Assembly: GCA_036971475.1 (NCBI GenBank)
Contig: JBAIZL010000002.1
Coordinates: 352,345,582-352,409,581 of the forward strand
DNA from: Prosapia bicincta
Lineage: Eukaryota; Arthropoda; Insecta; Hemiptera; Cercopidae
DNA: 64,000 bases
Reading direction: 5' to 3'
Both the position numbers and the translations under genes were made by a program. The stretch's first letter is position 1, and every line of letters begins with the position of its first letter. The notes beneath the pieces are model-generated. The model saw only the letters and a list, made by a program, of their open reading frames with translations, did not search any database and had not been told where the DNA came from. Below are positions 10,709 to 21,224 of the stretch, in pieces.

Positions 10709-11416
10709 TTAAGTTGAAATGTTTTTCTCACTGTTGTTAATTCTTTCTAGCATTAACTCAGCAGCCTTTTGTTCAGCAACCTTCTTGCTCAAAGCGCATG
10801 CAGAAACTTCGCCATAATTTTCTATGTAAACTGATATAGTAAACTCGGGGCTGTGTGCTGGTCCAGTCTGTTTTGCAAGTTCATACTCTGGTAAGGATAG
10901 TTTATTCCTCTGCGTCCATTCTTGCAACGAGGTTTTAGGGTTTTGAGGAGGGTTAAGCATATCTTTAGCTAGCTTTTCCCAATACTGGGCAATAAAATTT
11001 TCAACATTTCTAAACCCGCCATCAATGTAAATCGCACCTATTAGTGCTTCAAGTGCGTTTTCTAAATTTTTTAGGTTACATTTTCCCCCATTAAAACGTT
11101 CACTATTATTCATGATGATAAAATCACCCAATTTTATCTCTTTAGCAACATTAGTAATGGTGCTGCCACAGACTAAATCTGTTTTTCTTTTTGCCAATGC
11201 TCCTTCTTTTTCTTCAGGTAACAGTTTAAACAGTATGGCAGACCCAACCATATTCAAAATGCTATCACCCAAAAATTCCAATCTTTCATAATTTTCAGTT
11301 TGTTTTTTGCTATTCCTTTTATTTAAGCTTGGGTGAGTTAATGCTTCTCCTAATATGGCATCATTTTTAAATCTATAATTAATGATCATAGATATAATGT
11401 TGTTCAAGTTTTGCAT
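10709..11416 (-). CDS. rnc: Ribonuclease III, apparently intact
   Basis: Dimeric endonuclease that cuts double-stranded RNA in rRNA and mRNA processing. The open frame could begin at 11449, but the Met at 11416 (MQNLNNIISMIINYRF) fits the usual start and gives 235 residues. The signature NYERLEFLGDSILN (Mg-binding Glu and Asp) is near residue 38. ALEALIGAIYIDGG holds the second acidic cluster. The C-terminal double-stranded RNA-binding domain spans about residues 160-228 (TSLQEWTQRNKLSLPEY, then KKVAEQKAAELMLE). No stop, frameshift or missing key residue is seen. This is one of very few unbroken genes here, probably by chance given its neighbours. Confidence 0.93.
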   Translation of the reverse strand: MQNLNNIISMIINYRFKNDAILGEALTHPSLNKRNSKKQTENYERLEFLGDSILNMVGSAILFKLLPEEKEGALAKRKTDLVCGSTITNVAKEIKLGDFIIMNNSERFNGGKCNLKNLENALEALIGAIYIDGGFRNVENFIAQYWEKLAKDMLNPPQNPKTSLQEWTQRNKLSLPEYELAKQTGPAHSPEFTISVYIENYGEVSACALSKKVAEQKAAELMLERINNSEKNIST

Positions 11417-11592
11417 ACTTGTTGTCTTGAAAGAAGTACCCCACTGCATCTTTATCAGAAAATTAACTTTATTCTGTATAAAATAAGTTGCTGAGATTTA
11501 CAGTAGACCTCTTGCATAATTAATTTATGGTAAGGAATTTTTAGGAAAAACGCTGGTGAGCGCCGTAGAATACTTGGGGAGCAAAAAGTAGG

Positions 11593-12628
11593 TTATGCTA
11601 GACAACCAACCGCCTCACTAATGTTACTCAGTCCATCTCTTCTCATTAGCTCTGCAAGCTCTAGATTGATTTTATTCACAACTTGAGGCCCCTGGTATAT
11701 GAGAGCAGTTTACAGTTGTACTAAAGATGCTCCTGCCTTTATTTTTTTGTACGCATCGGTACCACTTGAGATTCCTCCACATCCTATCAATAATATTTTT
11801 CTCTTAATGAGTTTATACATGTCACTCAGTAACTCAGTTGAAAGTTTAAACAATGACCTGCCTCTCAGTCCACCACTTTCGTTACGGTGGTTATCTCGAC
11901 TAACCGTAGTGTTGCTTATTATCAAGCCGTCAATTTTATATTCCAGTGGAAGCTCAGCAATATTTCCTATAGTTTGCTGATCTATATCTGGGGAAATTTT
12001 TAATATTATCGGTATGGATTCAAAGTTATCAATTGATTTCCAAGTTAGAGTCACAGATTGTAGTAAGTACGATAATTCTTGTTTATTGTGTAAATTGCGT
12101 AAATTGGGTGTGTTTGGGGATGAGATGTTCAGTACTATATAATTTCTTTTTCCATATACCACCTTTATTAAGTCAACATAATCACTGATTTGATCCTTTG
12201 ATGTGCTATTTTTCCCTATTGATGCCGAAAGTGCAATCATCGAGCTTAGTTTTACTTATCCGCTTAAGAAAATAATCTATTCCTTTATTATTGAATCCCA
12301 TTCTATTGATTATTCTTTCATCTTTGATTAACCGAAAAATTCTTGATTTTTTATTTCCGTATTGAGGATACTTAGTTACAGTGCCAGCCTCATTAAATCC
12401 AAAACCAAATGAGAGCATGGGCCTTATAACTTCTGCATTTTTATCAAAACTTGCGGCAAGGCCTACAGGGCTCCTAAGTTTATTACCAAAGAGGTTTACG
12501 TTTAAAGACTCTGGTAGTTCTATGGGTTTTCTGCAAGGCATCTTTTTTAACATTGTGATTGCCAAGGAGATGGCAATTTCAGGCGGCAGCAAAAACAGTA
12601 AATTACGTAGTATCTTTTTGTAAAACAC
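11593..12628 (-). pseudogene. pyrD: Dihydroorotate dehydrogenase (quinone), broken
   Basis: Class 2 DHODH, a membrane-associated FMN enzyme of pyrimidine synthesis. The start ATG 12628 is MFYKKILRNLLFLLPPEIAI, the hydrophobic membrane hook. SPVGLAASFDKNAEVI and RMGFNNKGIDYF follow. A frameshift near 12230 joins to ALSASIGKNSTS. LNISSPNTPNLRNL, SGGLRGRSLFKLS and LIGCGGISSGTDAY (phosphate-binding loop) follow. TAA at 11707-11709 replaces the residue after LVQL, with the rest (ALIYQGPQVVNKIN) readable in frame to a stop at 11593. About 345 codons. Confidence 0.93.
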
Positions 12629-12762
12629 TCTTCAGCTTACTTTCTACAGTGAAATACTATAAGAGCATAGCTATAACTTTAAAAGTGCTGTTGACTTGGT
12701 CGTCGGGCGTATTTCTGTGAACATACATCTAACAGCAGCCAATAAGATCACAAGGTTACTTC

Positions 12763-13706
12763 CTATTGGAGTGTTTTAATTTCATCAACCGGAAGGCCGG
12801 TGATTTGAGCTATGACATCTATAGAGACACCGGCCTTGAGTGAATTCTTTGCGACTGCTATTTTAGCTTTCATTTCACCTTTTTCATGTCCGATTTGGGT
12901 GCCTTCTTTTTTCCCCTTTTTTCCCCTTTTTTCACCAATTTGGATACCTCTTTCTTCTCCGATTCTGATGCCCTCATTAAATTTTTGGTTAAGGCAAGAT
13001 ACATTATCATCCTCACGTTTTTTAGCCTCATCGTATATAGCTTTTCTTTCTTAGTCCAACTATATTTATCCAACTCATTATACGCTCTGCCAATAATCAC
13101 ATCACTGCCTACTATTTTCTTTAGATCCTCTTCACTAGTTTTATTTGCGTACCAAAAGAAATATCACCACTTTTCAACTATATCCCCTAGTTGATCCTCT
13201 TGTGTTTTGGGAAATTTCGGTAATTCTATGAAAGTAAAACTAAAGTCCTTCAGGCCATGTTTGAAAATCTTCGTATCAAGAATAACGTGGTCAGATTTGT
13301 ACTCTGGTTTATCAGGAAATAGAAGAAAATCAGTGATGGCAATAAAGATAACTTCTTTTAGGTCTTCATATTTGTCGCCAACATCAGCTTGATCTGAATA
13401 AGCTTTAGCTGTATAATATTGTGGGCGTTTTTCAAAGCCAGTAGTTCTTGCAACCTGCATCTCAACGATTGTTTGAACACCTGTGGTATCCCTACATAAC
13501 ACGTCGACAATACTTTCCTTTTTTGCAGCGATTTTAGGATTTTGATTGGGATTTAAGAACTGCAGCACATCCTCTATTTAAGCTTTACCAGTGAGACATA
13601 GAATATCATTGAGAAAATGAACCAGCATGTCGTTGTTTTTCTCAGTACCAAAAATACGGCGAAAGGCTACATCATTCTTGGGGTCTAAAAATTTAGATAA
13701 AGCCAC
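12763..13706 (-). pseudogene. Rpn/PD-(D/E)XK nuclease family protein
   Basis: A Wolbachia-abundant family related to recombination-promoting nucleases, often annotated as putative transposase. The N-terminus begins at a GTG near 13706 (ALSKFLDPKNDVAFRRIFG). TAA near 13574 is in frame. Nuclease core residues are seen in VDVLCRDTTGVQTIVEMQVA (D...E-x-Q). TGA at 13164 follows IVEKW. A frameshift near 13050 leads to a Glu/Lys/Gly-rich tail of GEKRG-type repeats (about 12890-12960) and the C-terminus KAGVSIDVIAQITGLPVDEI. Downstream 12630-12762 shows no gene. Confidence 0.85.
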
Positions 13707-13789
13707 AGCCACAGCTAAAATGCTTTAAAATATTAATAAGTATACACTGTTTCTTGCAAATACTCAATCATATTTTTCTGAATGCCCAT

Positions 13790-14262
13790 TTTCTACCTTG
13801 CCTCAAATATTAAGAAATTTACTAGACGAAAAAAAGGCAAAGAATCCCCGTTGGTGGCTAGTTATTTATATGTACCTCAAACATCGGCGTTCTTTACTCT
13901 AAACGCTGCAATTTGGCTGCTTTTAATCGAAACTAACTTAAATTACAAACGTTAAGAAATTTACCAAGCAGGAAAAAAGGCAAAAAACCCCGGGGCAGCT
14001 AGTATCCAAATTCTCCCTTGTCAATTAGGCGTTTTCTACTGTCTTAAGCGACTTATAAGCGCGTTTCAGCTTATATGGGTAAAAATCCAGAAAATTCATA
14101 AAGACATAAGGAGCACATAGTGCAAAAAATTAAACATGATACGCCCAATACCCAATGTTTTTTGTCATTAACCTGCACAGATTGCGAAGATAAATAATTA
14201 GCTTCAATGTCATGATAGCAGGGTGGGTGAGGGTTGTCAAGTAATATTTTAGTTCTGTTCCT
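13790..14262 (-). repeat. Dispersed repeat R1, copy D (reverse)
   Basis: The reverse complement of R1: from ttgacaaccctcacccaccc near 14245 down to gtaaatttcttaatatttg near 13800. A short ORF across it (to 14265) is not conserved in other copies and is not a gene. Confidence 0.85.
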
Positions 14263-14304
14263 CATGGGTAAAAAAATGCATTGGATATAACATGAAGTAT
14301 TACA

Positions 14305-15570
14305 TTAAGTTGTAGTTGCGTAACGTCTGCGGTTGATGATTATTTCCCCTATTGTAACTGCTGCTAAAATAAAGCAGTACTACACTTGTGTTAATAAAGA
14401 AATAGGCGATACAGAGGCTATGCTGCATGCTAGTAGCAATTGAGAACCATAAGGTAAGATACCTTTTGTAGTACAAACAAAGATATCTAATAAATACGCA
14501 CTACGGTAAGGTGCAATATCGTGTTTTTGTGCAAGCCTCTTTGCAATATTACCACTCAGTAAAATAGCATTTGTGTTATTAGCAACTAAAATAGTGAACA
14601 TAGACACCATTCCCGCTATCACAAACTCAGCTTTAGTTTTTGTGATATTACTCCTATCAATGAGTTTACGTAACGCTTTTTGACTTTGTTTGTACATTAT
14701 ATGGCTTAGCTCGCCAATAAATAGAGCAAATATCACTATTTTGCTTACTTTTTTAAAACCATCGTATATATCATTGATTTACAGCGTAGTCAAAAAATGA
14801 TATTTCCAGCGTACCAGCAATAATTATGTTCACAGTTATTGTTACTAGAGTAGTAACTTCAAGTAGGCCCATGATTATTAAAGAAATATAGGGAATAATT
14901 TTTATCACTGATAAATAATCTAAATTTGATACATGGACAATTTTTGTACTATCTGTAGTAACTGCTAGGTAGGCAAGTGTTATAATGCTGGCAACAAATG
15001 CTACTTTAAAGTTCACTTTAAGTTTATCTTTTATTTTAGCTCCTTGTGAGGAAACAGAAACAATGGTGGTGTCAGATATCATTGAGAGATTATCACCAAA
15101 CACAGCACCACCCACCACAGTTGCAGCTACTATTTCAAGACCAAAAGCTAACTTAACAGCTATAGGTACCATCAGTGCAACAACTCCCATATAAGTGCCA
15201 ATCGCAGTTGAAATAAAAGCAGAAGCCAAGAATACTCCAGGCAGTAGTAATCTTATAGGAAGTAAATTAATAATTAAATTAGCAACAGTGTCTGCGCTAC
15301 CAATCAATTGAGTAACAGCAGAAAACGCTCCAGAGAATAGAAAAATTAACCACATAGTAAGGGTGTTTTTGTCACCCATACCCTCAATGACAGTATCAAA
15401 ATTATGTTGAATTTTATTTGTTCTGCGCGCAACAGCAAAAATAGCGCAGGTAATAAGCAGATTACTGGTGAAACTTGATGGAGTGGATTATCAATTCCGC
15501 TAAAAGAAAAATAGGTACCACTTCCAAGGTACAAGATTAAAAAAATTAATAGAGGAACAAAAACTATCAT
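14305..15570 (-). pseudogene. nhaC: NhaC-type Na+/H+ antiporter, broken
   Basis: Polytopic inner-membrane antiporter exchanging Na+ and H+. The start ATG 15570 (MIVFVPLLIFLILYLG) is hydrophobic. The NhaC family motif GDNLSMISDTTIVSVSSQGA lies near 15070. At least nine hydrophobic segments are visible, including FVASIITLAYLAVTT and LLEVTTLVTITVNIIIAGTL. Frameshifts are near 15380 and 14770. TAG after LLTQV (14380) is followed in frame by YCFILAAVTIGEIIINRRR to a stop at 14305. About 422 codons, within the family range. The family is certain; the exact paralogue is less so. Confidence 0.85.
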
Positions 15571-15689
15571 CTTACCATATTTAAAAACTTAGGATAACTA
15601 ATTAAGTTGCTTTAATCAAGCCCTAGTTCCTACAGGAAGTTAACCGTGGTTTAAATAAATAGCACGGTGTTCGACTTATGCTACCTGGG

Positions 15690-15765
15690 ACTGACGCCGG
15701 TAGAGAGTTTTGACCCTCTAATAATGTAAATAGGCGCTGTAATAATGTACTGACGCTTGATTTAA
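15690..15765 (+). repeat. Repeat R2, left half (split by piggyBac)
   Basis: Sequence from gagttttgaccctctaataa to gtactgacgcttgatttaa matches the left part of R2 at 46402-46463 and, reversed, 31380-31437. It ends at the TTAA (15762-15765) where piggyBac begins. Confidence 0.92.
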
Positions 15766-16052
15766 CACTGCAGTGGTCGCGTGTTCTACTATTGTGGTAC
15801 AGGTAGTTATTTTTTCCCGCCCTGAGGGGGTTTGCAACACTTGTGACCTTGATGGTCAATATACCTTTCTCGTATACCCGTCTCATTGCCTCAGACAAGT
15901 TTCACTCATCTAGCTGTCACGTAGAGAGCTAGAAGTCGAAAAATGTAGACTGTACTACTATTGTAGATTGCGCGACCACTTGTGTACCATTTTTCTTATT
16001 TGATTCCTTTGCATAGTTTTTATGTTCTGTGTTTTCTGTGTTATATATATAG

Positions 16053-16053
<1 letters not shown>

Positions 16054-16110
<57 letters not shown>
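16054..16110. repeat. (AT)n microsatellite in piggyBac 5' region
   Basis: About 57 bases of uninterrupted AT dinucleotides just upstream of the transposase start, preceded by ttatatatatag. Such long AT runs are typical of eukaryotic nuclear DNA. An ORF reading through it is an artefact. Confidence 0.95.
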
Positions 16111-16112
<2 letters not shown>

Positions 16113-16137
16113 AATTTACGTCTTATATGTTTGAAAA

Positions 16138-17900
16138 ATGTCTGAACGTGATAGAGAACAGATACGCTTGTGGTTGGCGGAAGCAGAAAGTGACGATGAA
16201 AGTGTGCTTGGTGTTCAAGATGAAGATGAACTCGAGGAAGATGTCGTGGAAGAAATGGTCGAGCACAGTGATTCTGACGAAACAGGAAATAATTATGTGG
16301 AAGAAGATGAAGAAGAAGAGGAATACCTGCAAATACAACCTAATGCAGAAGAAAGACCAACTACTGGAAGACCTGTGCTTGAGTTTTATATTGGCAGAGA
16401 AAAGCGACATAAAAACGAAACATCTCGCTGATATGTAGAACCCTTAATACCAAGAAATACACGAACACCAAATTTGAACATAATACCAGATTTCCACAGA
16501 CCAGGGACTCAAGGAAATGCAAGAAATGCTTCAACTCCCTTATCATCATTCTTGTGTGTGATTGATGACAAAATGATTCAAGAAGTAGTTCTATGCATAA
16601 ACATCTACATAGATAAGATAAGAAATAAATATAACAGAGAGAGGGATGCTAAATCTACGGATGTAGTTGAAATAAAATCATTACTTGGAATTTTGTACAT
16701 GTGCGGTGTTTTAAAGTCAGGTAGACGAAACGTGTTTTAGCTCTGGAACAACAGTCGTGGGACAGGTTGTGAGGCTATCTACGTCACAATGAGTGAGCAT
16801 AGATTTAGATTTTTAATGCGATGTCTAAGATTTGATGACATACGCGACAGAGAACACCGTAAAGCTGTGGATAAATTAGCTGCTATTAGGTTTATTTTCG
16901 ACAAATTGGTCTTGAATTCCCATATTGCATTCAAGCCCACTGATTATCTTACTATAGACGAGCAACTTGTGGTCTTCCGTGGAAAATGCCCTTTTCGACA
17001 GTATATGCCGAAGAAACCTGCGAAGTTTGGAGTTAAAATCTATGCTTTAGTATTTTCATCAAACTTCTATGCCACTAATTTAGAGGTGTATGTGGGTCAA
17101 CAGCCAGAGGGCCCATTTCGCAAAAACAACAAAGTGAATGATCTTGTGTGTCGCCTGGTTGAACCAGTAAGTGGTTCACGGAGAAATATCACCGCTGACA
17201 ATTTTTTTCCTCAATACCTATGGCTAGAATGTTTTTACAAAAGTCATTGACTTATGTAGGAACCTTTAAAAAAAATAAGCCTGAGATTCCTGAGTGCTTA
17301 CTCCAGACTATGAAACGGGACCAAAATCCCCTCGTGTCTTATGTTCCGCAGAAAAATAAGGCTGTATGTGCAATTTCAAATATGCATTATAACAATGCAA
17401 TTGATGGTGACACAGGAGAAGAGAAGAAACCCTGCATAATCACTACGTACAATGAGACAAAGCATGGGGTTGACATTTTAGATAAAATGTGTAGACATTT
17501 CGATGTATCAAGAAACTCTCGGAGGTGGCCTCTCACAATCTTTTTTCATCTATTGAATGTTGCCGGCGTAAATGCCATAAATATATACAGAGCAAACAGG
17601 AACAGCGAGAATATCAATCGGAAAAAAGTTCTCATGGATTTGGCTTTCGAATTGATTGATCCACCTATTCGACGGCGAGTTACTATGGAAACCTTGCCAA
17701 AAGAAATTCGAAGAGGAGTAAAACTTTTGCTTGACATCTCAGAGGAAGCCCCAGCACTTAGAAAACAACCTGTTGGAGTAGGAAAGTGTTTCCTTTGCAG
17801 CAGAAGTAGACATAAATCAATCCGCAAAACTTGTGGACAATGTCAAAGATGGGTGTGTCCTGAACATCAAAAGAGTGTTTGTGATTACTGCTACGAATAG
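16138..17900 (+). pseudogene. piggyBac transposase (DDE_Tnp_1_7), inactivated
   Basis: The start ATG 16138 (MSERDREQIRLWLAEAESDD) leads into an acidic Glu/Asp-rich region. The frame continues through TGA 16429-16431 and TAG 16738-16740 and then shifts by one base near 17208. The catalytic core has TIDEQLVVFRGKCPFRQYMP (first Asp), TADNFF (second Asp, at the frameshift) and HGVDILDKMCRHFDVSR with RRWPLTIFFHLLNVAGVNA (third Asp region). The C-terminal Cys-rich domain reads GKCFLCSRSRHKSIRKTCG and VCPEHQKSVCDYCYE, as in active family members. About 587 codons. Two stops and a frameshift make this copy non-autonomous. Confidence 0.95.
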
Positions 17901-18247
17901 ACAATATTCAGTAAAATGATTTATTGTTTGGTTTGTGTTTGTGTTTTTAAAAATTGTACCGTACCTACCTAAATATCTTTGGATTTTTTTAACTTTTGAT
18001 AGCTGTAAGTACCTTACTAAAATACTCTGTATGAAACACTTTTTATGAAGTTATGCAATTTTGTTTTGAATTAAAATACAATTTATTAATTAGAAAATGA
18101 TTTCAAAGAGTATAATTTATACACCCACGATCTAAAAAGTTGATAAAAATATAACTAAAGGTAAAAAAATAAATAAAATAACTGTGTTCTACAATAGTAG
18201 TGCACGCGACCACTCCCGTAATGTTCGGAGGCGCGACCAATGCAGTG

Positions 18248-18445
18248 TTAAGCGCGATTTGGCTGCATGTGAAAAAATTTAAAAGACGTGCATCCCTAAT
18301 AATTTTATGTAGTCGGCCAATAAATCCCTAAGTTTTTTACTGAATTTTGTTTTTGATCCTGCAGGTCAAAAATAAGTTTTGAGTCAGAAATACCCTTATA
18401 GCTATAGTAATGAAGTTGGCGAGGTTTGTCAAGTAGTTTTTGCGG
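18248..18445 (+). repeat. Repeat R2, right half
   Basis: Continues R2 after piggyBac: ttaagcgcgatttggctgca, tagtcggccaataaatccc, gatcctgcaggtcaaaaa, gagtcagaaataccctta and tttgtcaagtag. It matches 46460-46655 and the reverse of 31185-31382. Noncoding; the 125 bp on to cydA hold only a possible promoter. Confidence 0.92.
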
Positions 18446-18569
18446 TTATCTGCTGGAGGTTTCTTGTAGAGTAAAATTAGTGTGGTATAACTGGAAATAT
18501 TTTTTAGAAAAAGGGTTGATTTATAGGCAAATTCGACTATTACTTGATAATGTATAGGTATAAGGTAAA

Positions 18570-19957
18570 ATGTTTACTCTGCTGCTGCCCCGGATTCAAT
18601 TTGCCTTTACAATAAGTTTTCATATTATATTTCCTGCTTTCAAAATCGGACTTGAAAGCTCTTTAGCCTCTTTAGAAGGGTGTTGGCTTAGGACTGGTAA
18701 TACGCACTTCTGTGATATTTATAAATTATGGGTCAAGATTTTTGCCGTTGCTTTCAGTATGGCAGTGGTATCTGGTTTTGTTTTATCTTATCAATTTGGC
18801 ACTAATTGGTCAGTGTTTTCTGACCGTATAGCTAATGTTCTTGGCCCTCTATTGTGCTTTGAAATTTTAACAGCTTTTTTTCTAGAAGCATCTTTCTTAG
18901 GAATTATGTTGTTTGGATGGGATAGGGTAAGTCCTCGTATGCACTTCTTTTCTACTTGTATCGTTGCGATGGGAACACCCATTTCAGCATTCTGGATTCT
19001 TGCCGCCAATAGTTGGATGCAAACACCGGCTGGATTCTCAATTGGTGAGAATGGGCTTTTACACCCAACCAAATGGTTGAAAGTGATCTTCAATCCTTCT
19101 TTTTCTTACCGTTGTATTCATATGGCAACAGCAGCCTATCGTACAACAGCATTTGTAGTGGGCGGTGTAGGGGCATTTTATCTTTGGAGGAAGCGACATG
19201 TTCCTCAGGCAAGAATTATGCTTATTATGGCAACTTTTATGGTGGCTTTGTCTGCGCCATTTCAGCTATTCAAAGGGGATATTCATGGACTCAATACAAT
19301 AAAGCATCAACCTGCTAAAATTTCTGCAATGGAAGGTATATGGGAAACTGAAAAAGGTGCAGACCTGCGCTTGTTTGCTTATCCAGACCAAGAAAATGAA
19401 TTTAATCATTACGAGCAAAAAATTCCTAATCTTGCCAGCTTAATTTTAACACATGATCTTTTAGGAGAATTAAAGGGATTAAAGAATGGAAGAAGGAGAA
19501 TACACCGCCTGTAATATGGGTATTTTGGTCCTTCCGTGTAATGGTTGGAATTGGGATTTTAATGATTATGATCGGAGTGATTAGTGTGGTACAATACTTT
19601 CGTGGCAGACTATTTGAAGGTTATTTTTTACACGGGTGGTGGATGTTAATGATGCCTTCTGGGTTCGTAGCGTTACTTGCAGGTCGGTTTACTACTGAAA
19701 TTGGTCGTCAGCCTTACACTGTATATGGAATTATACGCACAGTGGAATCATTCTCGCCTGCGATTACTGGTCCTCAAGTTGCATGGTCTTTGATTGCATT
19801 TATTGTTATGTATACCCTTGTGTTTGGAGCAGGTAGCTACTACATTTTGAAGCTAATATACAAAGGAATTCCTGTCATTAAAGAAAAAGAGCAATTTTAT
19901 AAACATGGTATAGGAGCTTCAGTGATTGAATCTAGAAAGGGCAGCGACCATGTTTGA
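18570..19957 (+). pseudogene. cydA: Cytochrome bd oxidase subunit I, frameshifted
   Basis: Quinol oxidase subunit binding hemes b558, b595 and d in the inner membrane. The start ATG 18570 (MFTLLLPRIQFAFTISFHII) holds the conserved His ligand in FHIIFPAF. Transmembrane segments, FFSTCIVAMGTPISAFWILA and LSAPFQLFKGDIHG follow. Around 19490 a frameshift (after GELKGLKN) breaks the protein; the frame resumes at PPVIWVFWSFRVMVGIGIL and contains TEIGRQPYTVYGIIRT, where Tyr replaces the usual Trp. About 462 codons. Its last 8 bp overlap the cydB start, so the operon order cydA-cydB-DUF2474 is kept. Confidence 0.94.
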
Positions 19958-20953
19958 TTTTTCTTCGTTAAATAGCTTACCATTGATCTTGGGATTGCTA
20001 ATGGCCACGACTGTTTTATTCTATGTCCTACTGGATGGGTTTGATTTAGGTATTGGTATTTTACTTCCTTTTGCACCGTCAGGTAAATGTCGTGATCATA
20101 TGGTAAATTCGATCGCACCATATTGGGATGGGAATGAAACGTGGTTGGTACTGGGTGGTGCAAAATTATTTGCTGCTTTTCCTCTTGCATATTCGATATT
20201 AATATCTGCTTTTTATATTCCTATAATTATTATGCTACTTGGCCTTATCATGCGTGGAATATCCTTTGAGTTTTATTTATTTGCAGAACGCAAATCTAGA
20301 CTACTATGGGGTTATGCCTTTCATTATGAGTCGCTCAGTGCTGCGTTTTGCCAAGGCAAGATTTTAGGTGCATTTGTACATGGTATAGAAGTAAGCGGAC
20401 TCAACTTTTCTGGTGGTCAGTTTGATTGGGCAAGTGCTTTTAGTGTGATGACAGGCACTGCTATTGTGTTTGGGTATGCGCTTTTAGGTTCCACATGACT
20501 CATAATGAAGACAGAAAATATAACACAAGAATTGGCGCGTAAGGTTGCTTCCTATACACTCGGTTTTGTGGGCATTTTCATGGCACTAGTTAGTATAGTG
20601 ACCCCGTTTTTAAATGAAGGTATCAAAAACTTTTGGTTCAGTCTGCCGATTTTTTATTATTTGCTTTTTATTCTGCTACTAACATCTTGGCTGTTTTTTT
20701 ATGCTGTGGTTTGATCTCCAGAATGCTAAACGAGAATATCGTCCATTGTTCCTTAGTATTGCTATTTTTTATGGGGTATTTAGGGTTGGGAATTAGTATA
20801 TACCCATGGATTATACCTTTTCACTATACTATTCTTGATGCAGCTGCTTCTGGACCAAGTTTATCTTTGATGTTGGTTGCTACGATACCACTTTTACCAC
20901 TTATTTTAACTTATACTGGTTATTCCTATTATGTCTTTCATGGGGATATCTGA
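19950..20953 (+). pseudogene. cydB: Cytochrome bd oxidase subunit II, broken
   Basis: Second bd-oxidase subunit. The start ATG 19950 (MFDFSSLNSLPLILGLLMAT) overlaps the end of cydA. The family motif VLLDGFDLGIGILLPFAP and APYWDGNETWLVLGGAKLFA are intact. A stop after YALLGST (near 20497) interrupts the frame, which resumes at LIMKTENITQELARKVASYT. A frameshift near 20700 leads to LISRMLNENIVHCSLVLLFF and the C-terminal ISIYPWIIPFHYTILDAAAS. The stop is TGA 20951-20953. About 334 codons, normal length. Confidence 0.93.
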
Positions 20954-20955
20954 TA

Positions 20956-21123
20956 ATGAGCACACTTAATAATAAGTTAGTGACCTCATGGTTAAAGCGC
21001 CACCTTCGAATCAAGCAATGCCTATGGTTTGTAGTTTTATGGATTGGTAGTCTGTTGGCAGTATCGATATTAACTTACCAGGCTAAATTTATAGTAAATT
21101 TTTGTAAGTTTCTGCTGTTGTGA
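20956..21123 (+). CDS. Small bd-oxidase-associated membrane protein (DUF2474-like)
   Basis: A 55-codon ORF starts ATG 20956, two bases after the cydB stop, and ends TGA 21121-21123. A basic N-terminus with WLKRHLRIKQ precedes one transmembrane helix (CLWFVVLWIGSLLAVSILTY). Small one-helix proteins at this position (CydX, or DUF2474 in Proteobacteria) associate with cytochrome bd oxidase and stabilise it. The W-L-x-R start and F-V-x-L-W helix fit the DUF2474 pattern. It has no break, though its partner genes are dead. The assignment rests on position and pattern. Confidence 0.7.
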   Translation: MSTLNNKLVTSWLKRHLRIKQCLWFVVLWIGSLLAVSILTYQAKFIVNFCKFLLL

Positions 21124-21224
21124 ATTAGATAAACAGATACCTCACTATTTCAGAATGAGCATAATTTACTTTTTATTTACATATGTAGGTGACAATATGC
21201 TTCCTGATTCAAAAATTTAATGTT

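Larger units (their letters stand above)
15766..18247 (+). mobile_element. piggyBac-like DNA transposon (eukaryotic)
   Basis: A 2482-bp element flanked by TTAA duplications (15762-15765 and 18248-18251), the piggyBac signature. The 16-bp terminal inverted repeats are cactgcagtggtcgcg and the complement of cgcgaccaatgcagtg, with one mismatch. Subterminal inverted copies of a ggtcgcg-type motif occur near 15773-15795, 15975-15985 and 18203-18212, with a ctactattg motif beside them. It carries one transposase gene (16138-17900) and an (AT)n run. piggyBac elements are known from eukaryotic nuclear genomes, not from bacteria such as Wolbachia. It has inserted into R2, and two unoccupied R2 copies in this window give the empty site. 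Confidence 0.96.

Noticed and set aside
14071..14265. Short ORF in reversed repeat R1, and similar ones at 4362-4586, 49380-49586 and 51993-52220
   Set aside because: They lie in repeats and their reading frames are not kept between repeat copies.
15623..15898. Minus-strand ORF across the piggyBac left end
   Set aside because: It spans the transposon junction and has no similarity or codon pattern of a gene.
16022..16438. ORF through the AT-dinucleotide run
   Set aside because: Translation of a microsatellite; it overlaps the true transposase start in another frame.
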